Counted from the stretch's first letter, positions 53,816 to 63,475 are shown. The stretch: 64,000 nt of DNA from Streptosporangium subroseum (GCF_900188345.1 NZ_FZOD01000034.1:34643-98642); one strand, 5' to 3'. The notes: a model not told the origin generated them from the sequence alone. Numbers and translations: made by a program.

Positions 53816-54130
53816 CCCCGGTGTACGAAAAACGACCCCGCGCGCCTTCCTGAACGCCTCGACTTTCCGGCACGTTTCATGAGCACCGCCGCAGGGCCGA
53901 ACCGGCTCTTCTACCGCCCGCCGTGATCTTGTCGGGGAACCGATCGTTTTCCGACACACTCACGCCGCGAAGAACATCCGAACCGAAACGTGCGCCTGCT
54001 CGACCCAACCCGCCGCGTCCACCAAGCGGCACACCAGCTATGCGATGCCCTCATCAGTGCAGGTCAGGGGTATATCTGTTGGATTTGCCGTGATTACTAC
54101 CGGGCCCCCATGAGGCGGCCAAGGCAGAGG
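53816..54130. other. 315-bp region with one hairpin, no gene seen
   Basis: It contains a stem-loop at 53930-53956 (tgtcggggaa against ttttccgaca, pairing in RNA through two G-U pairs) but no frame of native composition. Confidence 0.5.
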
Positions 54131-54856
<726 letters not shown>

Positions 54857-55058
54857 CCCAGAGGCGCGGCAGAACCGGCCAGACCAAGCGTGTCGACCGT
54901 GCTGGGAGTTACCTCGTCAACGCCAGGTCAGAAAGGCGTTACGGCGGCCAGCGTTGCGGGGTCGATTCCGAGATGCAGCGCCACGATGTCTGATGAGCCG
55001 CCGCTGCCTGCCGCGCACCGGGACCGGGCAGCCTGTTTCTAGTAAAAGGGGATCCATC

Positions 55059-56465
55059 ATGAGCACAGATCTCAACTACTGCGACGCGACCGAGCTCGCC
55101 GAGCTGATCCGCACGAGGAGGGCTTCCTCCGTTGAGGTGGTTCAGGCGCACCTGGAGCGCATCGAAGCCGCCGATTCGAGGATTAACGCCATCGTCGCGC
55201 TTGCCGACGGTGCACTGGACGCCGCGAGGGCGGCGGACGAGGAGCTCGCGGCGGGCGCGGAGGTGGGGCCGCTCCACGGCGTGCCCTTCACGGTCAAGGA
55301 CTCGTTCGACACCGCCGGGGTGCTCACCCAGCGCGGTTCACCGATCTTCGCGGGGCGTATCCCGGACACGGACGCCACCAGCGTGGCCCGCATGAAGGGC
55401 GCCGGTGCGATTCTCCTGGCGAAGACCAATCTCCCAGAATTCGCATACTGGATCGAGTCCGACAATCTTCTGACGGGCCGGACGAACAACCCCTGGGACC
55501 TCGACCGCAGCTCCGGCGGGTCGAGCGGCGGGGAATCCGCGGCGATCGCTGCTGGGATGTCGCCGCTCGGGCTCGCAAGCGACCTGTCCATCTCGGTGCG
55601 CGGGCCGGCAGCCGACACCGGTATCGCGGGCCTCAAGCCGACGCACGGGCGCATCCCGATGACGGGGGTCTGGCCACGGGAGCCGCGTCGTGACTGGCAC
55701 GCCGGTCCCATGGCCCGCACCATCCGCGACCTCGCACTGGCGTATTCGATACTGGCCGGCCCCGACGGCGCCGACGGCTTCGCCACCGTCCCGCGCGAGT
55801 TCGACGCGGGCCTGGGCGCCTCGCCGGACCGGCCCGTCCGCGTTGGCTGGCTGGTCGACTCGGGACTCGGTCCGATCGACGCAGAGGTCGCGGCAACTGT
55901 CCAGGAGGCCGCCGACGCCCTGCGGGGAGCGGGGGTCCAGGTTGAGGCCGTGAGCATCCCGGCTCTTGAGCGTGACAACCCTCTCGAACTCTTCACCCGG
56001 CAGCACATCATGGAGATGAAGCCGGCGTTCCGGAAAATCACCGCCGGTCACGAGGACCAGATGTTCACGTACTCCAGGTCCATGCTCGCCGCACCCGACA
56101 CGTCCATGGAGGACTACGTCCTGGCCGAGCAGGGCATCGAGCGGCTTCGAGACGGTTTCGCGGAGTATTTCCAGCGGTACGACGCGCTGCTGCTCCCGGT
56201 GACGTCGATCCCCGCGCACGCGCACGGGCTTACACAGTTCACCATCGACGGCCGGACGGTGGACGCTTTCCATGTGATGACGGCGACCGTCCCGTTCAAC
56301 CTGACCGGGCTCCCGGCCCTGTCCATGCGGTTCGGCACGAGCAGCGACGGCATGCCGATCGCTGTGCAGTTGGCGGCCAACTGGCACTCAGAGTCGACGA
56401 TCCTGTACATCGCCTCGCTGCTGGAGTCGCTGAGCCCGGTCCGCAACCAGCACCCCGCCCTCTGA
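55059..56465 (+). CDS. amidase-signature family protein with altered oxyanion loop
   Basis: A 468-residue amidase. Lys80 (FTVKDSFD), the cis-Ser Ser155 (GGSSGGES) and the nucleophile Ser179 have the canonical 24-residue Ser-Ser spacing. The loop that normally reads D-I-G-G-S-V/I-R is DLSISVR here, so the two glycines of the oxyanion hole are Ser and Ile. The remainder (GIAGLKPTHGRIPMTGVWP) is normal. It may have changed specificity or be inactive. ATG 55059 follows aaaagggg. It stands alone. Confidence 0.88.
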   Translation: MSTDLNYCDATELAELIRTRRASSVEVVQAHLERIEAADSRINAIVALADGALDAARAADEELAAGAEVGPLHGVPFTVKDSFDTAGVLTQRGSPIFAGRIPDTDATSVARMKGAGAILLAKTNLPEFAYWIESDNLLTGRTNNPWDLDRSSGGSSGGESAAIAAGMSPLGLASDLSISVRGPAADTGIAGLKPTHGRIPMTGVWPREPRRDWHAGPMARTIRDLALAYSILAGPDGADGFATVPREFDAGLGASPDRPVRVGWLVDSGLGPIDAEVAATVQEAADALRGAGVQVEAVSIPALERDNPLELFTRQHIMEMKPAFRKITAGHEDQMFTYSRSMLAAPDTSMEDYVLAEQGIERLRDGFAEYFQRYDALLLPVTSIPAHAHGLTQFTIDGRTVDAFHVMTATVPFNLTGLPALSMRFGTSSDGMPIAVQLAANWHSESTILYIASLLESLSPVRNQHPAL

Positions 56466-56555
56466 CGGCCGGGAGGGGCCCCACGCCGGGAGCGGCGAAC
56501 AGCGCCCCTCTCGAAGTGCCCGTCCGCGCCGGGCCGAGGGCGGCGCGGACAGGCC

Positions 56556-56795
56556 CTACCTCGCCTGGCGCGCGCCGGTCCGCAGGTCGGAGGCATCCAC
56601 GTCGAGAGCCTTCAGCAGAACACCTCGAATCGACTCCTTGGTGCGTTCCCAGATGTCCTTGGTGCAGGTGATCCGAAAGGCGGTCACCCCGGCCGCCTTA
56701 CGCAGCCGCTCGCCATGCTGAGACGGGGTCTCTCCGCACCCGGTCAGCACGACCAGCCCCACAGCTAAAGCAGCCACCCCTCGCGTGAAGGGCAT
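56556..56795 (-). CDS. small putative lipoprotein
   Basis: A 79-residue protein with a lipoprotein signal: MPFTR, a hydrophobic stretch (GVAALAVGLVVLTG) and lipobox LTGC with Cys20. The mature part is short and charged (ERTKESIRGVLLKALDVDAS). Function unknown. ATG 56795 gives a standard n-region; ATG 56807 in frame is possible. Confidence 0.65.
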   Translation of the reverse strand: MPFTRGVAALAVGLVVLTGCGETPSQHGERLRKAAGVTAFRITCTKDIWERTKESIRGVLLKALDVDASDLRTGARQAR

Positions 56796-56895
56796 CACCT
56801 GGCCCATTCTTGGGCTACACCAGACGGTGCTTCGAATCTGTCGGGCTACGGCCTCGCAACCGCCCTCACCTGCTGGAAGAAGCTCGCTCGGATCA

Positions 56896-57327
56896 TCATT
56901 CAGGACACGCTCCAGGGTCTTGTCGACTCATCGCGGTGACGAGGGTGGAGGAGATGTGGGCCTGGGCGGGGTCTGCGGCGATGAAGAACGTTTCGACTCC
57001 GGCCAGTTCGTGGTTCATATGGGCCATCGGCATTTCGTAGTCCAGGTCGCGAACGTTGCGGACTCCGCGGATGACGACGTCGATTCCGCCTCGACGGCAG
57101 TAGTCGGCCAGCAGGCCGCCGGCGTGGGAGTCGATCGTGACGTTGCTCAGACCGGTTGCCGCCGCGTGGAGCCGGTCCAGCCGCTCGGTGATGGGGAAGC
57201 GGCCGGTCTTGTTCGAATTGGACATCACGCAGACGACGACCTCGTCGAACAGGAGCGCGGCGCGGCGGAGAACGTCCCGGTGCCCTTGAGTGACCGGGTC
57301 GAAGGATCCTGGGAAGAGGGCTCGCAT
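56896..57327 (-). CDS. coaD: phosphopantetheine adenylyltransferase (CoaD-like), short form
   Basis: A 143-residue nucleotidyltransferase. The N-terminus MRALFPGSFDPVTQGHRDVL carries the T-x-G-H motif (13-16); IRGVRNVRDLDYEMPMAHMN and ISSTLV are the substrate- and ATP-binding motifs of PPAT, which makes dephospho-CoA. It is 15 to 18 residues shorter than usual because the C-terminal helix after ISSTLVTAM is replaced by a short tail. The usual housekeeping neighbours (rsmD, recG, rpmF) are absent, so this may be a second copy. The upstream in-frame codons to 57345 are probably not used. Confidence 0.87.
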   Translation of the reverse strand: MRALFPGSFDPVTQGHRDVLRRAALLFDEVVVCVMSNSNKTGRFPITERLDRLHAAATGLSNVTIDSHAGGLLADYCRRGGIDVVIRGVRNVRDLDYEMPMAHMNHELAGVETFFIAADPAQAHISSTLVTAMSRQDPGACPE

Positions 57328-57578
57328 GATCGGAAAGACTAACAAGCGGCCGATATGTGGGTTGTGGGCGTATATGGGCTGGATCCTGACCTCGATGTAC
57401 TCCCACCGCCGGGACGCCTCGATCTGGGGATCTTTCTCAAGATTGCGATCGTCCCGGAATCGGCCAGGGACAGCGCGCCAAATATCGATGAAGGATCTTT
57501 AGATGTGGCTTGAGGGAGTCCGGGGGAGGAAGCAAGACGCCCAGGAAATGAGGTGAAATATCAGAAGGAGAGCGACCG

Positions 57579-58493
57579 ATGGTTGCCGGCAACCTTGTCC
57601 TCATCGCTGGCGCCGGTGGCACGGGCCTCGCGGTCCTCGACCAACTGCGCGCGCAGGATGTGCCGGTGCGCGCGATGGTCCGCCGCGACGACGAGCGCGC
57701 GGCCCGGTTGCGTGCGCGCGGCGCGGAAGTGGTCGTCGGCGATCTGACCCGACCCGAGAGCGTCGCGGCCGCGCTGGAGGGGGTCGGGCGGATGTACTTC
57801 GCGATGCCCGTGTCGCCGGAGCATCTGCTGGCGGCGACCGTGGTGGCCACCGTGGCGCGGGAACGCGGGGAACTGGAGGCCTTGGTGGGCATGTCACAGA
57901 TGACGGTGTCGGAGATGGCCGCCACCGGCACCGGCACCACAGAGTCGCACCAGCACCGGCTGCACTGGCTGGCGGAGCAGGTACTGAACTGGTCGGGCCT
58001 GCCGGTGGTACACATCCGGCCGACACTCTTCCTGGAAAATGCGCTGTTCACCACGCTGGTGGCCCGATCGATCCGGGAGAACGGCACCATCGCGCTACCG
58101 TTCGCTACCGGGCGCACGGCGCCGGTCGCCGTGGACGACGTCGCTCGGGTGGTCGCCACCGTGCTTCGTGACCCGGCTCCGCACATCGGGCACGCCTACG
58201 AGCTGACCGGGCCCCGCATGGCCGACATGACCGAGATGGCCGAGGAGTTCTCGCGGGCGCTGGGGCGTCCGGTGGCCTATGTGGATGTGCCGCTGGAGCG
58301 GTGGCGGGCCGAGGTGCTCGCCAAGGCGGGCCTGCCGCCGCACGTCGAACAGCACCTCGCCACCGTTTTGATCCGACTGCACCAGGAGAACCGCTACGAC
58401 GGCGCGTCCGACGACGTCGAACGCGTGACGGGCGTGCCCGCCCAGACGGTCGAGGCGTTCGTGGCCGCTCGCAGGGACTTCTACCTGGGCTGA
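57579..58493 (+). CDS. NmrA-like NAD(P)-binding protein
   Basis: A 304-residue atypical SDR: the cofactor motif is LIAGAGGTGLAVLDQL (G-x-x-G-x-x-G form), followed by VRAMVRRDDERAARL and VVVGDLTRPESVAAALEGV. The active-site region is not of the classical YxxxK type, and HIRPTLFLENAL is typical of NmrA/quinone oxidoreductase 2-like proteins, which act as redox sensors or quinone reductases. ATG 57579 follows agaaggagag. No regulator is adjacent. Confidence 0.9.
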   Translation: MVAGNLVLIAGAGGTGLAVLDQLRAQDVPVRAMVRRDDERAARLRARGAEVVVGDLTRPESVAAALEGVGRMYFAMPVSPEHLLAATVVATVARERGELEALVGMSQMTVSEMAATGTGTTESHQHRLHWLAEQVLNWSGLPVVHIRPTLFLENALFTTLVARSIRENGTIALPFATGRTAPVAVDDVARVVATVLRDPAPHIGHAYELTGPRMADMTEMAEEFSRALGRPVAYVDVPLERWRAEVLAKAGLPPHVEQHLATVLIRLHQENRYDGASDDVERVTGVPAQTVEAFVAARRDFYLG

Positions 58494-58742
58494 GCCGCGG
58501 GTGAGCCGCGTCGGCCACGCAATGGAGGATTTCGATGCACGTACCGGGGTGTGAGGAACATCGGAACCGGATCGTGCGTCTGCGCGCTGCGTGACCGATG
58601 GAACGGCAGGCCGGGTCGCTATCCCAGATAACCGCGTGAAGTCAGCCGCTCTCGGAGGAATTTCACCTGCTCCATGGGGTCATCATGGTCCGGCTACCAC
58701 AGATACTCGGCAGTTGTCTGCGGTAGATCATCACGTGCCGAT

Positions 58743-58838
58743 CTACCCACTGAAGACCTTGTCCCGGGGGATGTCGTGCTTGGCCAGCGCGTCGAGTTCC
58801 TGGCCGAGCGTCGAGCAGCGAGCGTACTGGAAGAAGAT
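58743..58838 (-). mobile_element. N-terminal fragment of a serine resolvase/invertase
   Basis: The minus strand reads IFFQYARCSTLGQELDALAK then HDIPRDKVFSG and stops. YARxSTxxQELDxxxxAL is the catalytic Ser region of resolvases of the Tn3/invertase type. Only about 30 residues remain. Confidence 0.75.
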
Positions 58839-58901
58839 CGTGCACCTCGCCTTTCCCGGCGGGCGCTGACAGGCGAATACCGACACGCGCCCAAGGCGGC
58901 G

Positions 58902-59327
58902 TTAGGCGGGCTGCGGGGCGGGCGTTGCCGGAGCGGCCGCGACCTTGCGGGTCTCGCGCATTATCAGCAGGCCATTGATCACCATCAGTGTCGCGGTCAG
59001 GCCGTGGACGCCGAGCGCGGTGGCCACGGAGCCGTGGTGGGCCAGCACGGTGGCCATGTCGCCGTACGCGGCGAGGGCCTCCACCAGCAGCACCCAGCCC
59101 AGCGCCCGGCGGTGGCCCGTCACCAGCAGGATGCCCAGGACCAGGGCCAAGACGACGTCGCGGATTCCCTTGATGATCAGGAAGCCGCCGCCGTCGCCGG
59201 ACGGCCGGCTCGGCAGGCCGAAGCCCGGCGCCATCGTCTCCGGGCTCAGGATGAACTCCACCCCGAACCAGAGGATGAAGAGGATGAAGGCGGTGGCCAG
59301 GATGGTGTTGATCTTCTTCAGTGACAT
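58902..59327 (-). CDS. DUF4267-type membrane protein
   Basis: A 141-residue protein with four membrane helices (TILATAFILFILWFGVEFIL, ALVLGILLVTGHRRALGWVL and others) and the motif GGGFLIIKGIRDVVLAL. This matches the DUF4267 family of unknown function, often in regulator-linked operons. A VOC gene lies upstream on the same strand, 172 bp away. Confidence 0.8.
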   Translation of the reverse strand: MSLKKINTILATAFILFILWFGVEFILSPETMAPGFGLPSRPSGDGGGFLIIKGIRDVVLALVLGILLVTGHRRALGWVLLVEALAAYGDMATVLAHHGSVATALGVHGLTATLMVINGLLIMRETRKVAAAPATPAPQPA

Positions 59328-59499
59328 TGTTCTTCTCCTTGCGAGTCCTCGTCAGCTTGGTGAGCTTCATGGAGCTTGCTGAGTCGTGTGGAGCCTGATC
59401 AGCCGCGCGGACGCGGCTGATCGAGGGGCGTGGTTCGTCGGCATCGCAGTTGTGGGATCTGAGCGGCGGCTGCATTCCCGAATGTCGGGATTTCGGTGG

Positions 59500-59880
59500 C
59501 TAGCTGCCGCCCGGGGTGAGGATCTCCATGAGGTGTCCGTCGGGGTCGTGGAAGTAAGTGCCCCTGCGGCCTTTGGCGTGCTTACTGTGATAGATCTGCC
59601 CAATCTCGTGGCATGCGGGATCGCCGTAGTGGGTGATTCCACCGTGCTGGATGCGGGCGAGGGCGGCGTCGAACTCCTGCTCGCTGACCATGAACGCGTA
59701 GTGGTGTGGCTCAAAGTCGTCCAGCTGGTCGTAGTCCAGGCTGACCTGGTTGGCCAGCGTGACCGGCGTGAAGTGCGCCACTGGCGGATCGACACTCAGG
59801 CCGAGGATTTCGGCCAGGAACTGCGCCGAGGCTTGCGGGTCACGGGCGGGGACGATGGTGTGATTCAGTTCCACGGTCAT
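59500..59880 (-). CDS. VOC-family protein
   Basis: A 126-residue glyoxalase-fold protein: VELNHTIVPARDPQASAQFL, HHYAFMVSEQEFDAALARI and the C-terminal TYFHDPDGHLMEILTPGG. His and Glu ligands of a VOC metal site (NHT, HHY, GHLMEI) are present, so it is probably a metalloenzyme or binding protein; the substrate is unknown. Confidence 0.9.
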   Translation of the reverse strand: MTVELNHTIVPARDPQASAQFLAEILGLSVDPPVAHFTPVTLANQVSLDYDQLDDFEPHHYAFMVSEQEFDAALARIQHGGITHYGDPACHEIGQIYHSKHAKGRRGTYFHDPDGHLMEILTPGGS

Positions 59881-60052
59881 AGTGACTCCTTTTCAGGGAC
59901 GGGGCTACGCGTGGTGGGGTGCTCGGCGGCCTTGGCGACCCGGCATGGTGCATGGCTGCGCGACCGCCCGGGGGAGGGGAGGGCTTCTCCGGCTGCCCTC
60001 CTCCGGCTACAGCTGCCGTGTCATACGTCGATCTGCTCGAAGATGTGTGTAG

Positions 60053-60124
60053 ATGGAGGTGGCGCTGCCGCACTTCGGGCGCACGGCCGAGCGGTTGCGG
60101 CTGACGACCAGGCGCCTGAGCCCG
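60053..60124 (+). pseudogene. remnant of a LysR HTH
   Basis: ATG 60053 opens VALPHFGRTAERLRLTTRRL, which matches the second HTH helix of LysR regulators (compare LHFGRTAERLHVSTARI in the protein at 15066). It breaks off at the palindrome that ends the DUF1772 gene. Confidence 0.5.
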
Positions 60125-60136
60125 CGGGCTCAGGCG
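60113..60136. terminator. 24-bp perfect palindrome at the end of DUF1772
   Basis: cgcctgagcccg followed by its exact reverse complement, spanning the DUF1772 stop codon. It probably acts as a terminator; a recombination or binding site is also possible. Confidence 0.55.
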
Positions 60137-60576
60137 AGGGCGGCGACCAGCAGGGCGAAGGCGGCGATGATGACGGCGACGCGGACGTAGTGGAAGCGGT
60201 CCCAGCGGTTCATCTGCTCCTTCCAGTCGGCGGGCCGGTTGTCAGGGGTCCACGTCTTGCCCCGGTTGTTGATCGGGACCAGCAGCAGAAGCGACATGAT
60301 CACGCTGAGGATCAGCAGCGCGCCGGCGATGACGACGAGGCCGGCGCCGTCGTGGTGCCATCCGGCGATGGCCCAGACCGCGCTCAGGACGAGTGAGCCG
60401 ATGTACCAGACCGGCATCACGGCGCCGAGCATCCGGCCCCCATGGGCGCGGCCGAGTTGGCCGCTGTCCTCCGGGAGTGCGTTGAGGATCGGGTTGATGA
60501 CGAAGGCGACGGAGAACTCCACCCCCACCATCACGCCGACGACCACGACGGTGACGACCTCGAGTGCGGTGAGCAT
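60130..60576 (-). CDS. DUF1772 (anthrone oxygenase-like) membrane protein
   Basis: A 148-residue protein with four helices: VVTVVVVGVMVGVEFSVAFV, VWYIGSLVLSAVWAIAGW, and others, with NRWDRFHYVRVAVIIAAF near the end. The conserved N and WxxxH/R residues match DUF1772, a family including cofactorless anthrone oxygenases. It is divergent from a TetR gene with two operator copies between, so expression is likely ligand-induced. Confidence 0.85.
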   Translation of the reverse strand: MLTALEVVTVVVVGVMVGVEFSVAFVINPILNALPEDSGQLGRAHGGRMLGAVMPVWYIGSLVLSAVWAIAGWHHDGAGLVVIAGALLILSVIMSLLLLVPINNRGKTWTPDNRPADWKEQMNRWDRFHYVRVAVIIAAFALLVAALA

Positions 60577-60592
60577 GGTGACCCCTCTTGAT

Positions 60593-60609
60593 ATCTAGTG
60601 CCGCTAGAT
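60593..60609. promoter_or_regulatory. TetR operator copy 1
   Basis: atctag-tgccg-ctagat, a perfect dyad 16 bp upstream of the DUF1772 start; it shares the core CTAGYnnnGCTAG with the copy at 60646. Confidence 0.75.
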
Positions 60610-60645
60610 GATGAGGCAACACTAGTACTGCTGTCGCTCACTTGT

Positions 60646-60658
60646 CTAGCGATGCTAG
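60646..60658. promoter_or_regulatory. TetR operator copy 2
   Basis: ctagc-gat-gctag, a perfect dyad 9 bp before the TetR start. Confidence 0.75.
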
Positions 60659-60667
60659 GATCTCATC

Positions 60668-61246
60668 ATGTCGGTACAGGAACGCAAGCAGCGCGAACGG
60701 GCGGAGCGCGAGCGCCTCATCGTGGCGACGGCCCGCGAACTCGCCGAGCAACAGGGCTGGGACGCGGTCACCACCCGCCTGCTCGCCGAGCGCATCGAAT
60801 ACAGCCAGCCCGTCCTCTACAGCCACTTCCGCGGCAAACGCGAGATCATCGGCGCCGTCGCCCTCCAGGGCGCCACAGAGATGGCTGCGGCGGTGCGGGC
60901 CGCGACCGCCGCCGCGGACAACCCGCGCGCCCGGGTGCACGCCCTCGCCCGCGCCTACCTCGACTTCGCCGAGCGCAACCCAGTGGTCTACGACGCCATG
61001 TTCCAGCTCGACGGCGGCCTGGCGTTCGCGAACGAGGACACCCCGGAGCCGCTGAAGGACGCCTTCGCCGCGCTGCTGGAGACTCTCGGCGAGGTCGCCG
61101 GGGACGGTGTCCACCCGGGGCTGTTCACCGAGGTGTTCTGGGCGTCCTTGCACGGTCTTGCGACCCTGACCCGGGCGGGACGGCTGCCGCCGGAGGAGTC
61201 CGAGCGGAGGGCGGAGCTGCTGGTGGACCGGCTCGCCGTGGCCTGA
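60668..61246 (+). CDS. TetR-family transcriptional regulator (WHG type)
   Basis: A 192-residue repressor: RLIVATARELAEQQGWDAVT, HTH LLAERIEYSQPVLYSHFRGK and a C-terminal domain ending EVFWASLHGLATLTRAGRL, the TetR_C_WHG pattern. It faces the DUF1772 gene; the twin dyads mark it as the regulator of both. A long terminator follows. Confidence 0.93.
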   Translation: MSVQERKQRERAERERLIVATARELAEQQGWDAVTTRLLAERIEYSQPVLYSHFRGKREIIGAVALQGATEMAAAVRAATAAADNPRARVHALARAYLDFAERNPVVYDAMFQLDGGLAFANEDTPEPLKDAFAALLETLGEVAGDGVHPGLFTEVFWASLHGLATLTRAGRLPPEESERRAELLVDRLAVA

Positions 61247-61258
61247 CGCACCGTCCCG

Positions 61259-61301
61259 GCGGGCACGCAGCCGGGGTCTTCCGGCCCCGCTGCCTGCCCG
61301 C
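61259..61301 (+). terminator. long stem-loop after the TetR gene
   Basis: gcgggca-cgcagc-cgggg pairs with cccc-gctgcc-tgcccgc through a stem of about 17 bases with small interruptions, 12 bp after the stop. Confidence 0.7.
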
Positions 61302-61688
61302 GGCATCGCCTCCGAGGAACCTGTCGTCCCATGAACCGATGATTTTCGCTGAGCGAGGCGCGCTAATGCCGGGGCCGTACCCAGTCCCGCCGGGCGAGGA
61401 CGCACTGGGCTAGAGGGGTACGCCCCGTGGGGCATGCTGGCGAACGTCGGTGGCGGCCCGTAGACAGTTGGGAAGTGGGCGAAGCGGGGCGGCCTGACAG
61501 AGAACTCGGTGGGGCCATGACGTACAGCCGCGCTCCACAACGTCAGACAGAGCACCTGGCTCTGGGCAGGACCACACGACCGGCGCGTCAGGTGTGGCGT
61601 GTGCGGTGAGTTCGTGCTGCCCGCTGCCATTCTCCGGCCTGGCGGACGGGGGATGGCCCACCGAAAGCGATCCCCTACAGTCGCAGCT
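61302..61688. other. 387-bp region without a recognisable gene
   Basis: Open frames here have non-native composition. Only the presumed promoter of the YnfA-type gene can be inferred. Confidence 0.45.
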
Positions 61689-62018
61689 GTGACTGTCGTC
61701 CGTTCCCTCCTGCTGTTCGTGGTGGCCGCGCTCGCCGAGATCGGCGGTGCCTGGTTGGTCTGGCAGGGAGTGAGAGAACACCGTGGGCTGTTGTGGGTCG
61801 GGGCGGGGATCATCGCCCTGGGCCTGTACGGCTTTGTGGCCACCTTGCAACCGGATGCCAACTTCGGTCGCATCCTGGCCGCCTACGGTGGCGTCTTCGT
61901 CGCCGGATCTCTGGCCTGGGGCATGCTCATTGACGGGTTCCGCCCTGATCGATGGGACGTCATCGGCGCCGTGGTGTGCCTGATCGGCGTCGCCGTCATC
62001 ATGTATGCCCCGCGTTGA
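61689..62018 (+). CDS. YnfA-family (UPF0060) membrane protein
   Basis: A 109-residue protein with four helices: LLFVVAALAEIGGAWLVWQG, GLLWVGAGIIALGLYGFVAT, YGGVFVAGSLAWGMLIDGF and DVIGAVVCLIGVAVIMYAPR. These are the conserved YnfA segments; the family is related in fold to small multidrug resistance transporters. GTG 61689 gives the standard family length; the frame extends upstream to ATG 61653. Confidence 0.93.
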   Translation: MTVVRSLLLFVVAALAEIGGAWLVWQGVREHRGLLWVGAGIIALGLYGFVATLQPDANFGRILAAYGGVFVAGSLAWGMLIDGFRPDRWDVIGAVVCLIGVAVIMYAPR

Positions 62019-62078
62019 CAGTCAGAGTTGAGCGAGGCCACGGCACCTTGAACGGAGGCATTGAGGACATCCGGCTGA

Positions 62079-62276
62079 TCAGGCCTCAGCGGCTCGTCCG
62101 GTGCGGGTGAACAGCATCCCGATAAGGGCGATGCCCATCCATGCGGCGAGGTAGGTCCATGCGGCTAGGTGTGGCCCGGTGCGTGCGGTGACCCGGCCGC
62201 TCAGCGGCGAGGAGATCATTGGCATCATGGCCATCGGTAGCATGGCCAGTCCGGTCATCAGTGCGCTGAGATGCTG
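62079..62276 (-). pseudogene. internal fragment of an MFS drug transporter
   Basis: The frame reads HLSALMTGLAMLPMAMMPMI, SSPLSGRVTARTGPHLAAWT and IALIGMLFTRTGRA and then stops. GLxxLPxxxxxxxxSPLxGR is the helix 10-11 region of EmrB/QacA-type transporters. About 65 of some 480 residues remain. Confidence 0.8.
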
Positions 62277-62542
62277 TACCCGCTGACCATTCTTGTCGAC
62301 GTGCCCGCATCGCGAGGCGACTCTGGCCAGAGAAGCGTGTCGTACGAATACGAGCGCCGCTCGTCACTACCCACGTCCCTGGACGACGGCTCGTCCCTCC
62401 TCAGCCAGAGGCACGATATCGAGCAGCTCCCAACCGCCGCGCCGCCAGAAGGCATACTTCATTACCAAGGCGACGGCGAATCCCGGGTCGGGTAGGTTTT
62501 TTTGCCGGTGCTTGTCGATCCGGTGGTGGGCCCCTCAATCTA

Positions 62543-62555
62543 ACCGCCATACGGT
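62543..62555. promoter_or_regulatory. short dyad before the TetR gene
   Basis: accg-ccata-cggt, arms of four bases, 8 bp before the TetR start; a possible autoregulatory site. The 286 bp between the MFS fragment and the TetR gene show nothing else. Confidence 0.35.
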
Positions 62556-62562
62556 CAAAAAT

Positions 62563-63201
62563 ATGGATTTTCCAGAAGGAAACGAGCGGGAGTTGATCCT
62601 GCAGGTGGCGACCAGATTGGTCGCCGGGCTTGGTTACGACGGCACCAGCATCCAGCAGGTCGGAGAGGCCGCCGGGCTGGACGCGGAGACCATCGGCGCG
62701 TATTTCCCCACCAAGCGGGAGCTTTACCTGGAGGTCATGCGGAAGAACCACCGGATCCGGGCCGACGTTGTCATACCCTGCTCGGACGAGCTGCGGACCG
62801 CCCCGCACGAGGAGAAGGCGGCCGCCCTGCGGCGATTCGCGGACAGCTATCTAGACCTGTGCCTCAGCCACCCTGAGATCGCGTTGTTGTGGATGCACCG
62901 TTGGATGTCCGATGCCAGCGACATCGACCTGGACGCGATCGACGTGCGGCCGATGACCCCCCACATCATCGACAGCATGTCCACCGCGACGGACCCTGCG
63001 GGCGCCGACGCGCAGTTCATCACGTACACGCTGGTCTGGTGTATCCACGGGTTCGTGCTCAGCGGAGTCCTGGACTCGATGGGGCGGCGGTCCGGCGCGG
63101 GCGATCCGTGCACGTTGCTGCGTTTCCGCCGGCACATGCACCAGATGCTCACCCGGGTGGCCCTGCTCGACCAGCACGATGATCGTGTCGATGACAAGTA
63201 G
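62563..63201 (+). CDS. TetR-family transcriptional regulator
   Basis: A 212-residue repressor: RELILQVATRLVAGLGYDGT, HTH IQQVGEAAGLDAETIGAYFP with TKRELYLEV, and a C-terminal domain with a His/Met-rich segment (LLWMHRWMSDASDID). ATG 62563 lies 8 bp from a small dyad and lacks a strong ribosome site. The MFS fragment at 62079 faces away from it and may be what is left of its former target. Confidence 0.9.
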   Translation: MDFPEGNERELILQVATRLVAGLGYDGTSIQQVGEAAGLDAETIGAYFPTKRELYLEVMRKNHRIRADVVIPCSDELRTAPHEEKAAALRRFADSYLDLCLSHPEIALLWMHRWMSDASDIDLDAIDVRPMTPHIIDSMSTATDPAGADAQFITYTLVWCIHGFVLSGVLDSMGRRSGAGDPCTLLRFRRHMHQMLTRVALLDQHDDRVDDK

Positions 63202-63271
63202 CAGCGTTGCGTCCCCTGTACCGCTTCTCAACTCATCGCCCACGCTCTGACCTGGCGTCTCACGGGATCCG

Positions 63272-63441
63272 CTATGCAGCCCGGTGACACTCGCCGATCA
63301 GATCGATGCACTCGGCTCGTACGGTGCGTATCCATCACTCGGCATAGCAATTCGCCCGGGGCGTCCGCGGCGGCGTCTTCACCACCGTCACCCCCTCTCC
63401 GGTGAAGACCTCCTCGAAATCCACCAACCCCATCCCCAACG
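63272..63441 (-). mobile_element. fragment of an IS transposase (integrase core), with in-frame stop
   Basis: The minus strand reads VFTGEGVTVVKTPPRTPRAN, CYAE, a TGA stop, and then WIRTVRAECIDLIGE. KTPPRxPxANxYAERWxRTVRxEC is the catalytic end of rve-type DDE transposases (Glu of CYAE or of AEC). It is inactive and incomplete. Confidence 0.85.
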
Positions 63442-63445
63442 TGAA

Positions 63446-63475
63446 ATGGGCCCTTCCCTCGCGGGAAGAGCCCAT
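63446..63475 (-). terminator. hairpin after the PRC-barrel gene
   Basis: atgggcccttccc pairs with gggaagagcccat (one mismatch), a stem of about 13 bases with a four-base loop, 13 bp past the stop. Confidence 0.8.
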
